Shown piece by piece: positions 54,390-63,089 of a stretch of DNA of 64,000 bases (the first letter of the stretch is position 1; each line of letters begins with the position of its first letter). Made by a program: the position numbers and the translations under genes. The stretch lies in NCBI GenBank assembly GCA_963664065.1, contig OY760942.1, positions 2,108,001-2,172,000 of the forward strand, written 5' to 3'. A model generated the notes under the pieces. That model was not told the DNA's origin and searched no databases. It was given only the letters and a program-made list of their open reading frames with translations. Source of the stretch: JABDJL01 sp963664065. Lineage in GTDB: Bacteria > Pseudomonadota > Gammaproteobacteria > Xanthomonadales > SZUA-36.

Positions 54390-55297
54390 TTGACAGTACC
54401 GATATCACTGGACAGGCATTCCGCCAGCCGGTTGTTTTCCGGAAGTTCATAGTTATCCGGACCGAAGAGTTTCTGAATGGTCTCCATGGCAGGCAATAGC
54501 TCTTGCCACATATGGTGACTCAGCTCCGCATTAAATGCAGCGACATTGTCGTCTTCACCAGTGTAACGCCAGCTTCGAACCGAAACGCCAAGTCCGGTAA
54601 ATGTTTCCGTAACCGCATCCAGGTTGTCCTGGTTGTCATCTGCCATGAATATAACTGTTGGTAAAGGAGTGTTTGTACGTTGCAACAAGTTCTGCAACAT
54701 GGCGCCTTTGTGCTGGCCGGATGTCAGATAAACCCCGTCCTCGTAACGGGTGGGACGCTTTGCGCCATCAGGAATAAAATTTTCCGGCCAGCCGCCTTCA
54801 GGTCCAATGGCATTCCGGCGAAAATCGAATCCATTGCGTCGTAATTCGCGAAAAGTCTGCAATCGAAAACCAACGCCACGCGAGGTTATGGCTATGACCG
54901 GAATTCCGGCATCCTGGGTCTGCCTTACCAGGTCCGGCGCATCAGTCTGGGTAGGCCGCATCGCGCTGGCGAAATACAAGGCGCCCTGGACAGCCAGGCG
55001 ATTGGCGACCGTGTGTTCATGACAGGGATCTTTTTCCCAGAGGTCCGATTGCCATTCGTACCACTGGTCTGCACCCAATCCCTGCTCCATTGCCATCAGG
55101 GTATTGTCGATGTCGAAGACCACGATGACATTATGAGGGCTAATCGAAGCTGCGACCTCAATGGCATCCGTCACCAGTACTGCCAGGTCGTCGGATGCGT
55201 GACTGCGTGAAGGCAGAGATATCGTTGTGCAGCTGGTACACAAAAGCCCACAGAAAAAAAGGACCCAGACCAGTTTGAAGCTAAGCGCTTTACTCAT
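54386..55297 (-). CDS. HAD-superfamily lipoprotein (DUF2608-like)
   Basis: Taken from ATG 55297, the 303-residue protein has a signal peptide ending in lipobox CTSC (GLLCTSCTTIS). The HAD core shows motif I VVFDIDNTLMAM (DxDxT), a Ser/Thr motif II region AITSRGVGF, and motif IV ADDNQDNLDAV (DDxxDN). DUF2608 members are exported HAD-like proteins with no confirmed substrate; acid phosphatase activity is a reasonable guess. The longer frame to 55354 lacks support. It ends with a 4-bp overlap with the AhpD-like gene and lies next to tRNA-Ser upstream. Confidence 0.8.
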   Translation of the reverse strand: MSKALSFKLVWVLFFCGLLCTSCTTISLPSRSHASDDLAVLVTDAIEVAASISPHNVIVVFDIDNTLMAMEQGLGADQWYEWQSDLWEKDPCHEHTVANRLAVQGALYFASAMRPTQTDAPDLVRQTQDAGIPVIAITSRGVGFRLQTFRELRRNGFDFRRNAIGPEGGWPENFIPDGAKRPTRYEDGVYLTSGQHKGAMLQNLLQRTNTPLPTVIFMADDNQDNLDAVTETFTGLGVSVRSWRYTGEDDNVAAFNAELSHHMWQELLPAMETIQKLFGPDNYELPENNRLAECLSSDIGTVN

Positions 55298-55384
55298 AAA
55301 TCTTGCCGTTTCAAAAGAACGGCTCACTTTGCCATCGTGCTGCTGCCAGTGCAATCACGTTCTCGACTGGCTCCCAGATATTCG

Positions 55385-55413
55385 TTGATCGCAAGCCGGG
55401 CATCACCTAAAAT
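55385..55413 (+). promoter_or_regulatory. Promoter of tRNA-Ser
   Basis: TTGATC (55385-55390), a 17-bp spacer and TAAAAT (55408-55413) followed by a GC-rich discriminator (TGCCGCCCGC). The predicted start is about 27 nt before the tRNA, as expected for a stable RNA gene. Confidence 0.7.
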
Positions 55414-55446
55414 TGCCGCCCGCATTACCTGCCACAACCAGATTAC

Positions 55447-55537
55447 GGAGAGGTGTCCGAGTGGCTTAAGGAGCACGCTTGGAAAGCGTGTATACGTTAA
55501 TAGCGTATCGAGGGTTCGAATCCCTCTCTCTCCGCCA
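55447..55537 (+). tRNA. tRNA-Ser(GGA)
   Basis: A 91-nt class II tRNA with long variable arm and encoded CCA. Acceptor GGAGAGG, D arm TCCGAGTGGCTTAAGGA, anticodon loop TTGGAAA (GGA) and T arm GGTTCGAATCC. It has its own promoter and terminator. Confidence 0.96.
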
Positions 55538-55548
55538 TTTACCAAAAG

Positions 55549-55569
55549 CGCCCCATTCGGGGCGTTTTT
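55549..55569 (+). terminator. Rho-independent terminator of tRNA-Ser
   Basis: CGCCCC, loop ATTC, GGGGCG and five T, starting 11 nt after the tRNA end. Confidence 0.9.
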
Positions 55570-55822
55570 CATTTGACTCCGAGTTCGGGATTTGAGGGTG
55601 CCGCCTGTCGCCGCGCTACGCGCTTTAAGCAGCATACAGGAGGTACCCGGTAATCTCTCTCCCCAATTAAGCCATTCATTTTCCGGAAACAAAGTAATCG
55701 ATTTCCAGAACAGGGGATAAACAGCGAACTTTACTTGTATTGACGAACCTTTACGTGAAGGACAAAACCAGCCTTCGTTGCAGTTGGTAGAGTAAGTTCA
55801 TGCAAACACTTGATACATTCTG

Positions 55823-57535
55823 ATGCTGTTTCCGGATATTTCTTTAAGGCAAATTTCCTCGCTCATCATGTTTTACCTGGTAACAGGAACTGCGCTTGCG
55901 GAACTGCCGGCCGTGCCCGTTCCTGTGGAAAATCCTGCCAGTAAAGAAAAGCGAGTGCTGGGAAAGATGCTGTTTTGGGAAGAGCAATTATCCAGTGATA
56001 ACACCGTCGCCTGTGGATCCTGCCATATCATTTCAGCTGGAGGGTCGGACCCCAGGGTAGCGATACATCCGGGTTCCGACCTGGTTTATGGAACCTCTGA
56101 TGACACGCTGGGATCACCTGGAATCGTGGCCCTTGATGAGAATTTTCTACCTGTCGATGATGCCAATTTTGGCTATCGCCAACAGGTAACAGGCCGCGCT
56201 TCACCGGGTATCACCATGAGCATGTTTGCTGAAGATCTGTTTTGGGACGGAAGAGCCTCAACAACATTTGTAAACCCACTGAACAGCGACGAAATTATTA
56301 TCGGTTCAGGAGGCGGGCTGGAAAGCCAGGCAGTAGGTCCCATACTCAGCAGTGTCGAAATGGCGAAAACCGGCAGAACCTGGACTGATGTTACCGACAA
56401 GCTCGAAACCATTGTTCCTTTAACCCTGGCCAGGAATATTCCACCCGACATGGCGCAGGCGCTGGGAATTTCTCCCGGCTATCCAGAGCTGTTCGCGAAG
56501 GCATTCGGTGATTCTGAAATTACGCCCGCAAGAATTGGCATGGCGATTGCCACTTATGAGCGCACTCTGGTGCCAGATCAGACCCCCTGGGATTTATTCA
56601 TGGCTGGAGACGAATCCGCCATGACCCAGTCACAGATCGATGGCTGGAACGATTTCAGTGATCGAACAGTGTGTGATAACTGCCACGTACCACCAGAGTT
56701 TACCGATCACATATTTTATAACATCGGTTTACGCCCGGCCGAGGAAGACATTGGCCGTGAAGCGGTCACGGGCGATGCGGATGACCGGGGTCGGTTCAAG
56801 ACGCCGACATTGCGAAATGTGGGATTAAAACAGTCCTTGATGCATGTGGGACGGATTACTGACACACAGGATGCAATTGATTTTTACAATGCCAATGCCG
56901 ACGCTGAAAACGGCCTCGAAAACCCGCATGTTCAATTTGAGGAGTTTCAAACGGGCATTCCCACTAACAATCCGGGGAATGTGGTCGAATACTCAACACT
57001 TTCAATGTTTTCCAACGCCGACAATCCCGAGCGGGGAAAAGACCTCCAGCGACAGATAGCCGATTTCATCAGCAACGCCTTGACTGATCCCCGTGTTGCA
57101 GCCGAATCCTTTCCATTCGACCGCCCGACATTGGGCAGCGAACTTGCGGCGCTTAAGATACCGACAACTGCGATGGGAGGAGCCTGGATCAATCGAAGCG
57201 ATAACGGCGAGGGTTGGTTTGTCGAGATTACATCGAACAACCAGGCAGTGGTCAGTTGGTATACCTATGGTGCCGACGGTAATCAGCTTTGGCTGATTGG
57301 GCTTGGAAGGATTTACGAAAACTCAATCAGTATAGATGAAATGCTGATCACTGAAGGCGGCATCTTCGCTTTTCCATCAGCAGGACTGGAGATTGCAGTC
57401 GAGGTTTGGGGATCACTGCAAATGGAGTTCTCCGGTTGTCAAAGCGCAACAGTTACCTATCAGTCTGAGCTGGTATCCGGCTCACAGGATGTCATCCGGT
57501 TGACTGCACTGGACGCTCTGGGGTGCTCATCATGA
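55823..57535 (+). CDS. Diheme cytochrome c peroxidase (MauG/CCP family) with C-terminal extension
   Basis: The 570-residue secreted protein has a signal peptide (to about residue 26) and two haem c motifs, ACGSCH (near 63-68) and VCDNCH (near 287). The CCP/MauG core includes LFWDGRAST, GPILSSVEMA and FKTPTLRNVGL. After about residue 440 comes an extra module of some 120 residues (GAWINRSDNGEGWFVEI ... AVVSWYTYGADGNQLW ... VWGSLQMEFSGCQ) not in normal CCP proteins. The same module ends the next gene. CCP enzymes reduce peroxide, while MauG-type ones oxidise proteins. The tail may bind a surface or partner. It overlaps the following gene's ATG by 4 bp. No clear Shine-Dalgarno. Confidence 0.85.
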   Translation: MLFPDISLRQISSLIMFYLVTGTALAELPAVPVPVENPASKEKRVLGKMLFWEEQLSSDNTVACGSCHIISAGGSDPRVAIHPGSDLVYGTSDDTLGSPGIVALDENFLPVDDANFGYRQQVTGRASPGITMSMFAEDLFWDGRASTTFVNPLNSDEIIIGSGGGLESQAVGPILSSVEMAKTGRTWTDVTDKLETIVPLTLARNIPPDMAQALGISPGYPELFAKAFGDSEITPARIGMAIATYERTLVPDQTPWDLFMAGDESAMTQSQIDGWNDFSDRTVCDNCHVPPEFTDHIFYNIGLRPAEEDIGREAVTGDADDRGRFKTPTLRNVGLKQSLMHVGRITDTQDAIDFYNANADAENGLENPHVQFEEFQTGIPTNNPGNVVEYSTLSMFSNADNPERGKDLQRQIADFISNALTDPRVAAESFPFDRPTLGSELAALKIPTTAMGGAWINRSDNGEGWFVEITSNNQAVVSWYTYGADGNQLWLIGLGRIYENSISIDEMLITEGGIFAFPSAGLEIAVEVWGSLQMEFSGCQSATVTYQSELVSGSQDVIRLTALDALGCSS

Positions 57536-57700
57536 AATATATTCTGATGCTGTGCGCCGTTTCTGTTCTTGGCCTGGGTGTTAGTACTGAATCGGTCGCC
57601 CAGGATGGTGTTCCGTTTGAACCAGGCGAACAGGAACTGCGGATAATGACCTGGAATATCGAAAACCTGGGTAGTCGCATCGTAAGCTTCCCCACAAGGG

Positions 57701-58513
57701 TTACAGTTCTAACCTAGAGTTTTCCAGCATTAAATTGCGCACATACATCGCTGACGGTATGCGCCCCAATGCCCTGTGCGGTCGGTATTCATTATAGATT
57801 TTCATCCATTTTTCGGTGATTTCTCGCACCTGTTCCAGAGTCGAAAACAAGTGCGCACTGAGCACTTCTTCTCGATAGCTTTTGTTAAATCGTTCAATAA
57901 ACGCATTCTGGTTGGGCTTGCCAGGCTGGATGTAACGGATCTCAATGCCGTGTTCCTTGCACCAGTCGATAAACGCCTGGGCACAGAACTCGGGAGCGTT
58001 GTCCACCCGGATCGCCGTTGGCTTGCCGCGCAGCTCAACCAGCTGCTCCAGAGTGCGGATGACACGCCCGGAAGGAATCGAGGTATCGATCACGATGGCC
58101 AGTAACTCCCTGACCCCTTCATCCAGGATGTTCAGCGTCCTGAAGCGCCGACCCCGATATAACGCATCGCTCATAAAATCCATCGACCACACCTGGTTGG
58201 GCAGTGGGATTACTTCCATGCTCTGTCGTTCTCGCTGTGGCAGGCGTTTCTTCTTCCGTCGTGGCAGATTCAGCTTCATCTCGCAGTACACGCGCCATAC
58301 CCGCTTGTGGTTCCAGGCATGACCATCCAGGCGCAGACGATCAAAACACATCCAGAAGCCCCAACGAGTGTTGGCCTCGACCGGTTTGTTCAGTGCATCA
58401 ATGACCGGCCGATCATTCAGGACTCGTCTTCCTTTCAACTTTCGGTAGTAAGCCGTTCGTGACAGCTTCACCGCTGCCACCGCCCGCTTTATTGGAAGTT
58501 GGTGTTTGGCCAC
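57701..58513 (-). CDS. IS407-group transposase OrfB (DDE)
   Basis: The 270-residue product (first ATG 58513; the frame is open upstream through ALRPSEKREIASYL, so it is probably made as an OrfAB fusion) has an HTH_21 region (LSRTAYYRK) and an integrase core. DDE residues are in WSMDFMSDAL, IRVDNAPEFCAQ and NAFIERFN, closing with YNEYRPHRAL. The family joins IS ends to target DNA. It overlaps nothing from the host; all 1.2 kb belong to the element. The last codons are within 20 bp of the IS end. Confidence 0.92.
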   Translation of the reverse strand: MAKHQLPIKRAVAAVKLSRTAYYRKLKGRRVLNDRPVIDALNKPVEANTRWGFWMCFDRLRLDGHAWNHKRVWRVYCEMKLNLPRRKKKRLPQRERQSMEVIPLPNQVWSMDFMSDALYRGRRFRTLNILDEGVRELLAIVIDTSIPSGRVIRTLEQLVELRGKPTAIRVDNAPEFCAQAFIDWCKEHGIEIRYIQPGKPNQNAFIERFNKSYREEVLSAHLFSTLEQVREITEKWMKIYNEYRPHRALGRIPSAMYVRNLMLENSRLEL

Positions 58514-58548
58514 CAGATAACTCGCGATCTCGCGCTTCTCCGATGGCC

Positions 58549-58815
58549 TCAGAGCTTTCGCTCAATGACGTCCTTCAAGGCAAAGTTTTCGGGCGCCAGT
58601 TCTACATACATGCGCTTGTACTGGCCCAGGTCCCGTTCCATTTCCTTCATGCGCTTCAGATCGGAGGCAGACATACCACCGTACCTGGATTTCCAGTTGT
58701 AGTAGGTCGCATCGCTGATGCCGTGACGCCGACAAATATCTTTCACTTTGGCGCCGGCATCGGCTTCTTTGAGGATCGAAATGATCGGGGTTTCGGTAAA
58801 TCGACTTCGTTTCAT
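58549..58815 (-). CDS. IS407-group transposase OrfA
   Basis: The 88-residue protein begins MKRSRFTETPIISILKEADA, then CRRHGISDATYYNWKSRYGG, the helix-turn-helix of IS407-type OrfA. A leucine-rich coiled tail follows. It ends TGA at 58549 and OrfB lies in the -1 frame, consistent with a programmed shift near GAAAG, though no strong slippery heptamer is visible. It binds the IS ends. Confidence 0.9.
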   Translation of the reverse strand: MKRSRFTETPIISILKEADAGAKVKDICRRHGISDATYYNWKSRYGGMSASDLKRMKEMERDLGQYKRMYVELAPENFALKDVIERKL

Positions 58816-60072
58816 CTTGGCCTCCTGGTGGCTATCCTGCCAGAAAGCTCTAGTTATTACCTGTCAACTTTGGAGGGAAAGCTTACGGCATGCCACGCCG
58901 AAGTGATGCTGATTTGCAGAATCTTGCCCAGAGATTATTGGGTTTTGACGCAACGGTGATCGCAGTGCAGGAGATATCAGGCGCGGGAGGCAATTCTGGC
59001 TCTGCCATAGAAACGGTGCTGAATTACATGGGGCCGGGTTGGGGCAGGGCTGGTATTTCAGGGAATATCATTATTTATGATGTAAGCAAAGTCAGCCTCA
59101 AATCCAGCCGGCTACTGAACCAGTTGAGGATAGCTCCGTACAGCACTTTCTATGAAGATTATCCCGAATGGCAAACGGACCTGGGCAGCAATGGGGATCC
59201 TTTTACCAGTTCAAGGAGTCTTGCATTCACGGCCGTTTTCAAAACGATCGGGTTTGGGACAGGGACTACTTTCAGGATAGTCAGCAATCATTTTCATGCA
59301 CGCACCAATTCGACGCTCGCACGTGAATATGAAGGCCTTGCTGTGCGACGCTATGTTGAAAACCTGCTGGGTGATTTAAATGAAACACCGATTGTCTTCG
59401 TGATGGGCGACTTCAATGCAAGGCCTGAAACTGAACCCCATATTCAACTCGGCGAAACCGGATTTCTGCAACTTCTTCCGAAGGAAAACAGCCAAAGTAC
59501 CGGAATCCTGAGCAGCAGTGCCAATATCGATCACGTGTATGCAAGCGTTTCCGTGTTCGAGAAAATAGCCAGGCAATCCGCATTTGTCGTTCTGCCCGAG
59601 CATTACGGCGAGACTCCGGAGCAATTTGAAGCTGTTTACAGCGATCATGCGCCGGTTTTGATAGACGTGGACTTGTTCAGCGCACGGGGCTTTTCAGGCA
59701 ACTGGATAGACATTGAACACAATAATGAAGGCTGGGTTATTCAGACCCTTGCAGATGATAGAGCCACCGTCGCGTGGTACACCTACGATTTACAGGGAAA
59801 CCAGATGTGGATGACGGGGGCAGGGAGCCTGGTCAATGGTGTTGCCCATTTTGCAGAATTGATCGTCGCCCAGGGCGGGGAATTCGGGCCTGCCGGAGAG
59901 AGCGACATCGTGGAAACAACGGTTTGGGGTACTCTGACGATTACATTTGTTGACTGTAACAACGCGGTAGCAGAATACAGTTCGGTCGCCGGATTCGGGT
60001 CCGGACAATTTTTACTGTCCCGCTTAACCGGTGTTGCCGGTCAGGAGTGCTTGTTGAACTAGGGTTTAGTGG

Positions 60073-60102
60073 TTGACAAATTATTGACAGTACAAGGATA
60101 AT
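60073..60102 (+). promoter_or_regulatory. Promoter of the tRNA cluster
   Basis: TTGACA (60073-60078), 18 bp and GATAAT (60097-60102), followed by a GC-rich discriminator GCGCCGCC. tRNA-Arg(ACG) starts at 60114, so the predicted transcript leader is only a few nucleotides long. Confidence 0.75.
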
Positions 60103-60113
60103 GCGCCGCCTTC

Positions 60114-60190
60114 GCGCCCGTAGCTCAGCTGGATAGAGTACTCGGCTACGAACCGAGCGGTCGGGAGTTCGAATCTCTCCGGGCGCGCCA
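60114..60190 (+). tRNA. tRNA-Arg(ACG)
   Basis: 77-nt cloverleaf with CCA. Acceptor GCGCCCG, anticodon loop CTACGAA (ACG), T arm AGTTCGAATCT. First tRNA of the cluster before tig. Confidence 0.96.
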
Positions 60191-60202
60191 TTTTATCGAA
60201 AG

Positions 60203-60228
60203 GGCCATCCGCTTCGGGTGGCCTTTTT
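60203..60228 (+). terminator. Rho-independent terminator after tRNA-Arg(ACG)
   Basis: GGCCATCC, loop GCTTC, GGGTGGCC (one G-T pair) and five T. It would split tRNA-Arg(ACG) from the remaining tRNAs, so the latter need another promoter or readthrough. Confidence 0.88.
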
Positions 60229-60269
60229 AGGTTTTTTTGAAAATTGTTTTTTAGTAATGGTTGGAGTCA

Positions 60270-60298
60270 TTGACCCCCGTGGTTGGACTCCGTACCAT
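60270..60298 (+). promoter_or_regulatory. Candidate promoter of tRNA-Pro
   Basis: TTGACC (60270-60275), a 17-bp spacer and TACCAT (60293-60298), 20 bp before tRNA-Pro. Its place just after a terminator makes it plausible, though the -10 is weak. Confidence 0.38.
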
Positions 60299-60317
60299 CA
60301 TCCGGTTAAGCCAGTGT

Positions 60318-60394
60318 CGGGGCGTAGCGCAGCCTGGTAGCGCAACTGCTTTGGGAGCAGTGGGTCGGGGGTTCAAATCCCTCCGCCCCGACCA
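60318..60394 (+). tRNA. tRNA-Pro(TGG)
   Basis: 77-nt cloverleaf with CCA. Acceptor CGGGGCG, D arm GCGCAGCCTGGTAGCGC, anticodon loop TTTGGGA (TGG), T arm GGTTCAAATCC. Its last 20 nt are repeated downstream. Confidence 0.96.
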
Positions 60395-60578
60395 AAATGA
60401 GAAAGTTGCTCGCTTTCACAGAAAGAGAAGCGAGAAATTTTCGAGGTCGACAGAGAGAGGAAGCTGCGTTGTGGTTCACAAAATCGTTGGGAGCGATTTT
60501 GAATGAGACTGCGTAAAGCGCAGCGAGCCGGATGGCTGAGGACAGGATGTCCGAGGTAAATCCCTCCGCCCCGACCAA
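60375..60578. repeat. 183-bp unit flanked by 21-bp copies of the tRNA-Pro 3' end
   Basis: The 21-nt sequence at 60375-60395 (3' part of the T arm, acceptor and CCA of tRNA-Pro) recurs exactly at 60558-60578. Between them lies non-coding DNA with a hairpin (AAAATCG, 7-nt loop, CGATTTT at 60480-60500). This looks like an attachment-site duplication from a very small insertion, or a partial tandem duplication that has diverged. No integrase is present. Confidence 0.75.
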
Positions 60579-60597
60579 TTTGATGAATGCAGATTGA

Positions 60598-60674
<77 letters not shown>

Positions 60675-60758
60675 TTTGTTAAAATGCGCAGGTGGTTTAA
60701 ATTGTTTTAGGGAAGCGCAATATCCAGTTTGTGGAGAATGCGCTTCTGGATAGTTAAT

Positions 60759-60835
60759 GGTGGGCGTAGCTCAGTTGGTAGAGCTCCGGATTGTGATTCC
60801 GGCGGTCGTGGGTTCGATCCCCATCGTCCACCCCA
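60759..60835 (+). tRNA. tRNA-His(GTG)
   Basis: 77 nt including the extra 5' G (G-1) that pairs with the discriminator C, the hallmark of tRNA-His. Acceptor GTGGGCG, anticodon loop TTGTGAT (GTG), T arm GGTTCGATCC, encoded CCA. Confidence 0.95.
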
Positions 60836-60874
60836 GTTTTTGAGCCGGCTGTTTTAGGCGGATTCGGTGACTAC

Positions 60875-60950
60875 GGGCCATTAGCTCAATTGGCAGAGCA
60901 GTAGACTCTTAATCTATTGGTTCTAGGTTCGAGTCCTAGATGGCCCACCA
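60875..60950 (+). tRNA. tRNA-Lys(CTT)
   Basis: 76-nt cloverleaf with CCA. Acceptor GGGCCAT, anticodon loop CTCTTAA (CTT), T arm GGTTCGAGTCC. Confidence 0.95.
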
Positions 60951-60987
60951 TTACCCGATAGCAGGATTGAGGCTCTATGGACATACT

Positions 60988-61072
60988 GCGAAAGTGGCGG
61001 AATTGGCAGACGCGCTGGGTTTAGGACCCAGTGGGGCAACCCGTGGGAGTTCGAGTCTCCCCTTTCGCACCA
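60988..61072 (+). tRNA. tRNA-Leu(TAG)
   Basis: 85-nt class II tRNA with CCA. Acceptor GCGAAAG, anticodon loop TTTAGGA (TAG), variable arm TGGGGCAACCCGT. Last tRNA before tig, 50 bp upstream of its ATG. Confidence 0.95.
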
Positions 61073-61122
61073 ATGAATCCACGAGCAGAGTCCCATTTAC
61101 ACAAAAAAGGTTTGATTGATTC

Positions 61123-62433
61123 ATGGAAGTAACGGTTGAAAAATCCAGCGAACTTCGACGTACGCTGAAGGTAAAAGTCCCTTCTGAACAATTGCAGCAG
61201 AAAATCAATAAACGCCTGAAGGAACTGGGAAAGCAGGTAAAGATCAAGGGTTTCCGCCCTGGTCGAATCCCGCACAAGGTGTTGAAGCAGCGTTACGGCA
61301 AGTCTGTTCAACAAGAAGTGGTTTCCGAGCTTGTTCAATCAAGTATTCATGAAGCGATAGAAAAAGAGTCGTTGAGACCTGCTTCAAACCCGGTTTTGGA
61401 AGACCTTCCTGACCTGGCCGTGGATGGTGACTTTGAATTTACAGCCAGTATCGAAGTTTACCCGGATATCGGTTCGATCGACCCGGCCACCGTTGAAATG
61501 AAACGTCCAAAAACAGATGTTAGCGAAGCAGACGTTGATGACATGCTTCAAACTTTGCGTGAGCAACGCCAGACCTGGGTCGATATCGAAGGCAAACCAT
61601 CGAAAGGAGACCAGGTTGCACTTGAATACGTGGCTGAAACATCTGAAGAGACCGTTCCTGAGCAGGGACGCCAACGCCTGTCAATCATCATAGGAGCTTC
61701 CGGCTTTGAAGCCCTTGAAAAGGTTGTTTCCGGTCTCGCTGCAGGAGAGTCAAAGAAAACAAAACTCAAGTTCCCTGAAGAATACGGTGACCCGAAATTG
61801 GCCGGTAAAAAGGCCAGTGTTGAATTTGAAGTTAAGCTGGTGCAGCGTTCCGTGAAGCCTGAAATAGACGAGGAATTTATTCAATCATTTGCCGTCAAAA
61901 GCGGATTGCTCGAAGACCTGAGAACCGAGGTAAGGGGAAACCTGGAACGCGAGCTCGATCAGGCCACCAAGTCTTTCCTTAAAACCCAATTGGTCGCGAG
62001 TTTACTCGACACCCACGCTGACCTGGAAGTACCGGCAAGCATTGTCGAGCAGGAAGCGCATAAGCTGAAAATCCGCGCAGCCGAGGCACAGGGAGCAGAA
62101 CCGGACACAATCCCGGTTGAGCAGTTTATGGAATCAGCGACCAAACGCGTCCGCAGCGGGTTGTTGCTGGCTGAACTGGCGCGGCAGAACAACATCGTTA
62201 TTGACGGAGTAAGGGTTCGTAAAGCCATTGAAACAGTAGCTGAAACCTATGAGCAGCCATTGGAAGTTGTACAGATGTACTATGGAAATCAGCAAATGCT
62301 GGAATCTGTCGAGAATATGGTGCTTGAAGAGCAAGTGGTTGACTGGGTAGTGGATAAGGCTAAAGTGAGCGACGAAACCATGACGTTCAAAGAGGTTATC
62401 AACGCCGCTGCTGCGGCAGGACGGGCAACATGA
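61123..62433 (+). CDS. tig: Trigger factor (ribosome-associated chaperone, PPIase)
   Basis: The 436-residue protein has the N-terminal ribosome-binding domain with the signature GFRPGRIPHKVLKQRYG (residues about 45-61). A FKBP-type PPIase domain (about 155-245; KGDQVALEYVA, GFEALEKVVSGLAAGE) and the long C-terminal helical chaperone arms follow. The length matches E. coli Tig (432). It meets nascent chains at the ribosomal exit and catalyses prolyl isomerisation. It begins 50 bp after tRNA-Leu and overlaps the clpP start by 4 bp, the standard tig-clpP-clpX order of gammaproteobacteria. Confidence 0.96.
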   Translation: MEVTVEKSSELRRTLKVKVPSEQLQQKINKRLKELGKQVKIKGFRPGRIPHKVLKQRYGKSVQQEVVSELVQSSIHEAIEKESLRPASNPVLEDLPDLAVDGDFEFTASIEVYPDIGSIDPATVEMKRPKTDVSEADVDDMLQTLREQRQTWVDIEGKPSKGDQVALEYVAETSEETVPEQGRQRLSIIIGASGFEALEKVVSGLAAGESKKTKLKFPEEYGDPKLAGKKASVEFEVKLVQRSVKPEIDEEFIQSFAVKSGLLEDLRTEVRGNLERELDQATKSFLKTQLVASLLDTHADLEVPASIVEQEAHKLKIRAAEAQGAEPDTIPVEQFMESATKRVRSGLLLAELARQNNIVIDGVRVRKAIETVAETYEQPLEVVQMYYGNQQMLESVENMVLEEQVVDWVVDKAKVSDETMTFKEVINAAAAAGRAT

Positions 62434-63059
62434 AGACCGAAACAAAGGCCTTGAATCTTGTACCGATGGTTGTTGAACAGACAGCCAGGGGAGAGCGGGC
62501 ATACGACATATACTCCAGGCTGCTCAAAGAGCGGGTGATTTTTATTGTCGGATCGATAGAAGATCAAACGGCAAACCTGGTGGTTGCACAGCTTCTTTAC
62601 CTTGAGTCGGAAAACCCGGATAAAGATATCAACCTCTATATCAATAGCCCTGGCGGTATAGTGTCGGCCGGCATGGCCATATACGACACCATGCAATTCA
62701 TCAAACCGGACATAAGTACAATGTGTGTTGGACAGGCGGCGAGCATGGGTGCTGTTCTTCTGGCGGCGGGATCAAATGGCAAGAGATATTGCCTGCCGCA
62801 TTCGCGCGTGATGATCCATCAGCCATTGGGCGGATTCCAGGGTCAGGCCACTGATATCGACATCCACGCACGTGAAATTTTGAAAACCCGCGAGCAGCTA
62901 AATGAAATTCTTTCGACTCATACTGGTCAATCAGTTAAGACCATTGCGAAGGACACAGAACGGGATAATTTCATGAGCCCTGCTGATGCAATCGAATACG
63001 GACTGGTTGACGAGATACTTGACAGCAGGAAGGGTGACAAGGACAATAAAAAACGGTAG
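62430..63059 (+). CDS. clpP: ATP-dependent Clp protease proteolytic subunit
   Basis: The 209-residue serine protease has the full triad: S105 in GQAASMGAVLL, H130 in SRVMIHQPLGG and D179 in DTERDNFMSP. Oxyanion-hole NSPGG (72-76) and the family start NLVPMVVEQTARGERAYDIY are present. ClpP forms a 14-mer that degrades substrates unfolded by ClpX or ClpA. The N-terminus MKTETKALNL is probably removed by self-processing. Its ATG overlaps the tig stop (ATGA), and clpX follows after 30 bp. Confidence 0.97.
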   Translation: MKTETKALNLVPMVVEQTARGERAYDIYSRLLKERVIFIVGSIEDQTANLVVAQLLYLESENPDKDINLYINSPGGIVSAGMAIYDTMQFIKPDISTMCVGQAASMGAVLLAAGSNGKRYCLPHSRVMIHQPLGGFQGQATDIDIHAREILKTREQLNEILSTHTGQSVKTIAKDTERDNFMSPADAIEYGLVDEILDSRKGDKDNKKR

Positions 63060-63089
63060 GATTTTCATCGGGATAACGGACTAAGCGAA

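Larger units (their letters stand above)
57681..58887 (-). mobile_element. IS407-group IS3-family insertion sequence
   Basis: The element is 1207 bp with inverted ends (CGTAAGCTT[C/T]CC at both ends) and is flanked by a perfect 4-bp direct repeat GCAT (57677-57680 and 58888-58891). A 4-bp duplication is typical of the IS407 group. Its two genes on the minus strand are intact in length. The clean duplication and the readable host gene suggest a recent insertion. Confidence 0.92.
57532..60062 (+). pseudogene. Secreted endonuclease/exonuclease/phosphatase-like protein, split by an IS
   Basis: The 5' part (57532-57680) encodes a signal peptide (MKYILMLCAVSVLGLG) and LRIMTWNIENLGSR. The gene resumes after the IS at 58892 in the same frame (PRRSDADLQNLAQRLLG). 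Removing the IS and one GCAT copy restores 439 residues. The EEP catalytic set is present: MTWNIEN (Asn), IAVQEISG (Glu), NHFHAR (His), VMGDFNARPETEPH (Asp-Asn) and YSDHAPVLIDV (Asp-His). A C-terminal module from about residue 320 (FSGNWIDIEHNNEGWVI ... AWYTYDLQGNQMW) repeats that of the upstream peroxidase. It starts inside the peroxidase stop codon, so the two form an operon. Confidence 0.85.

Noticed and set aside
60306..60578. Minus-strand open frame over tRNA-Pro (reads AEGFEPPTHCSQSS)
   Set aside because: This is the well-known false protein made by translating the antisense of a tRNA-Pro gene.
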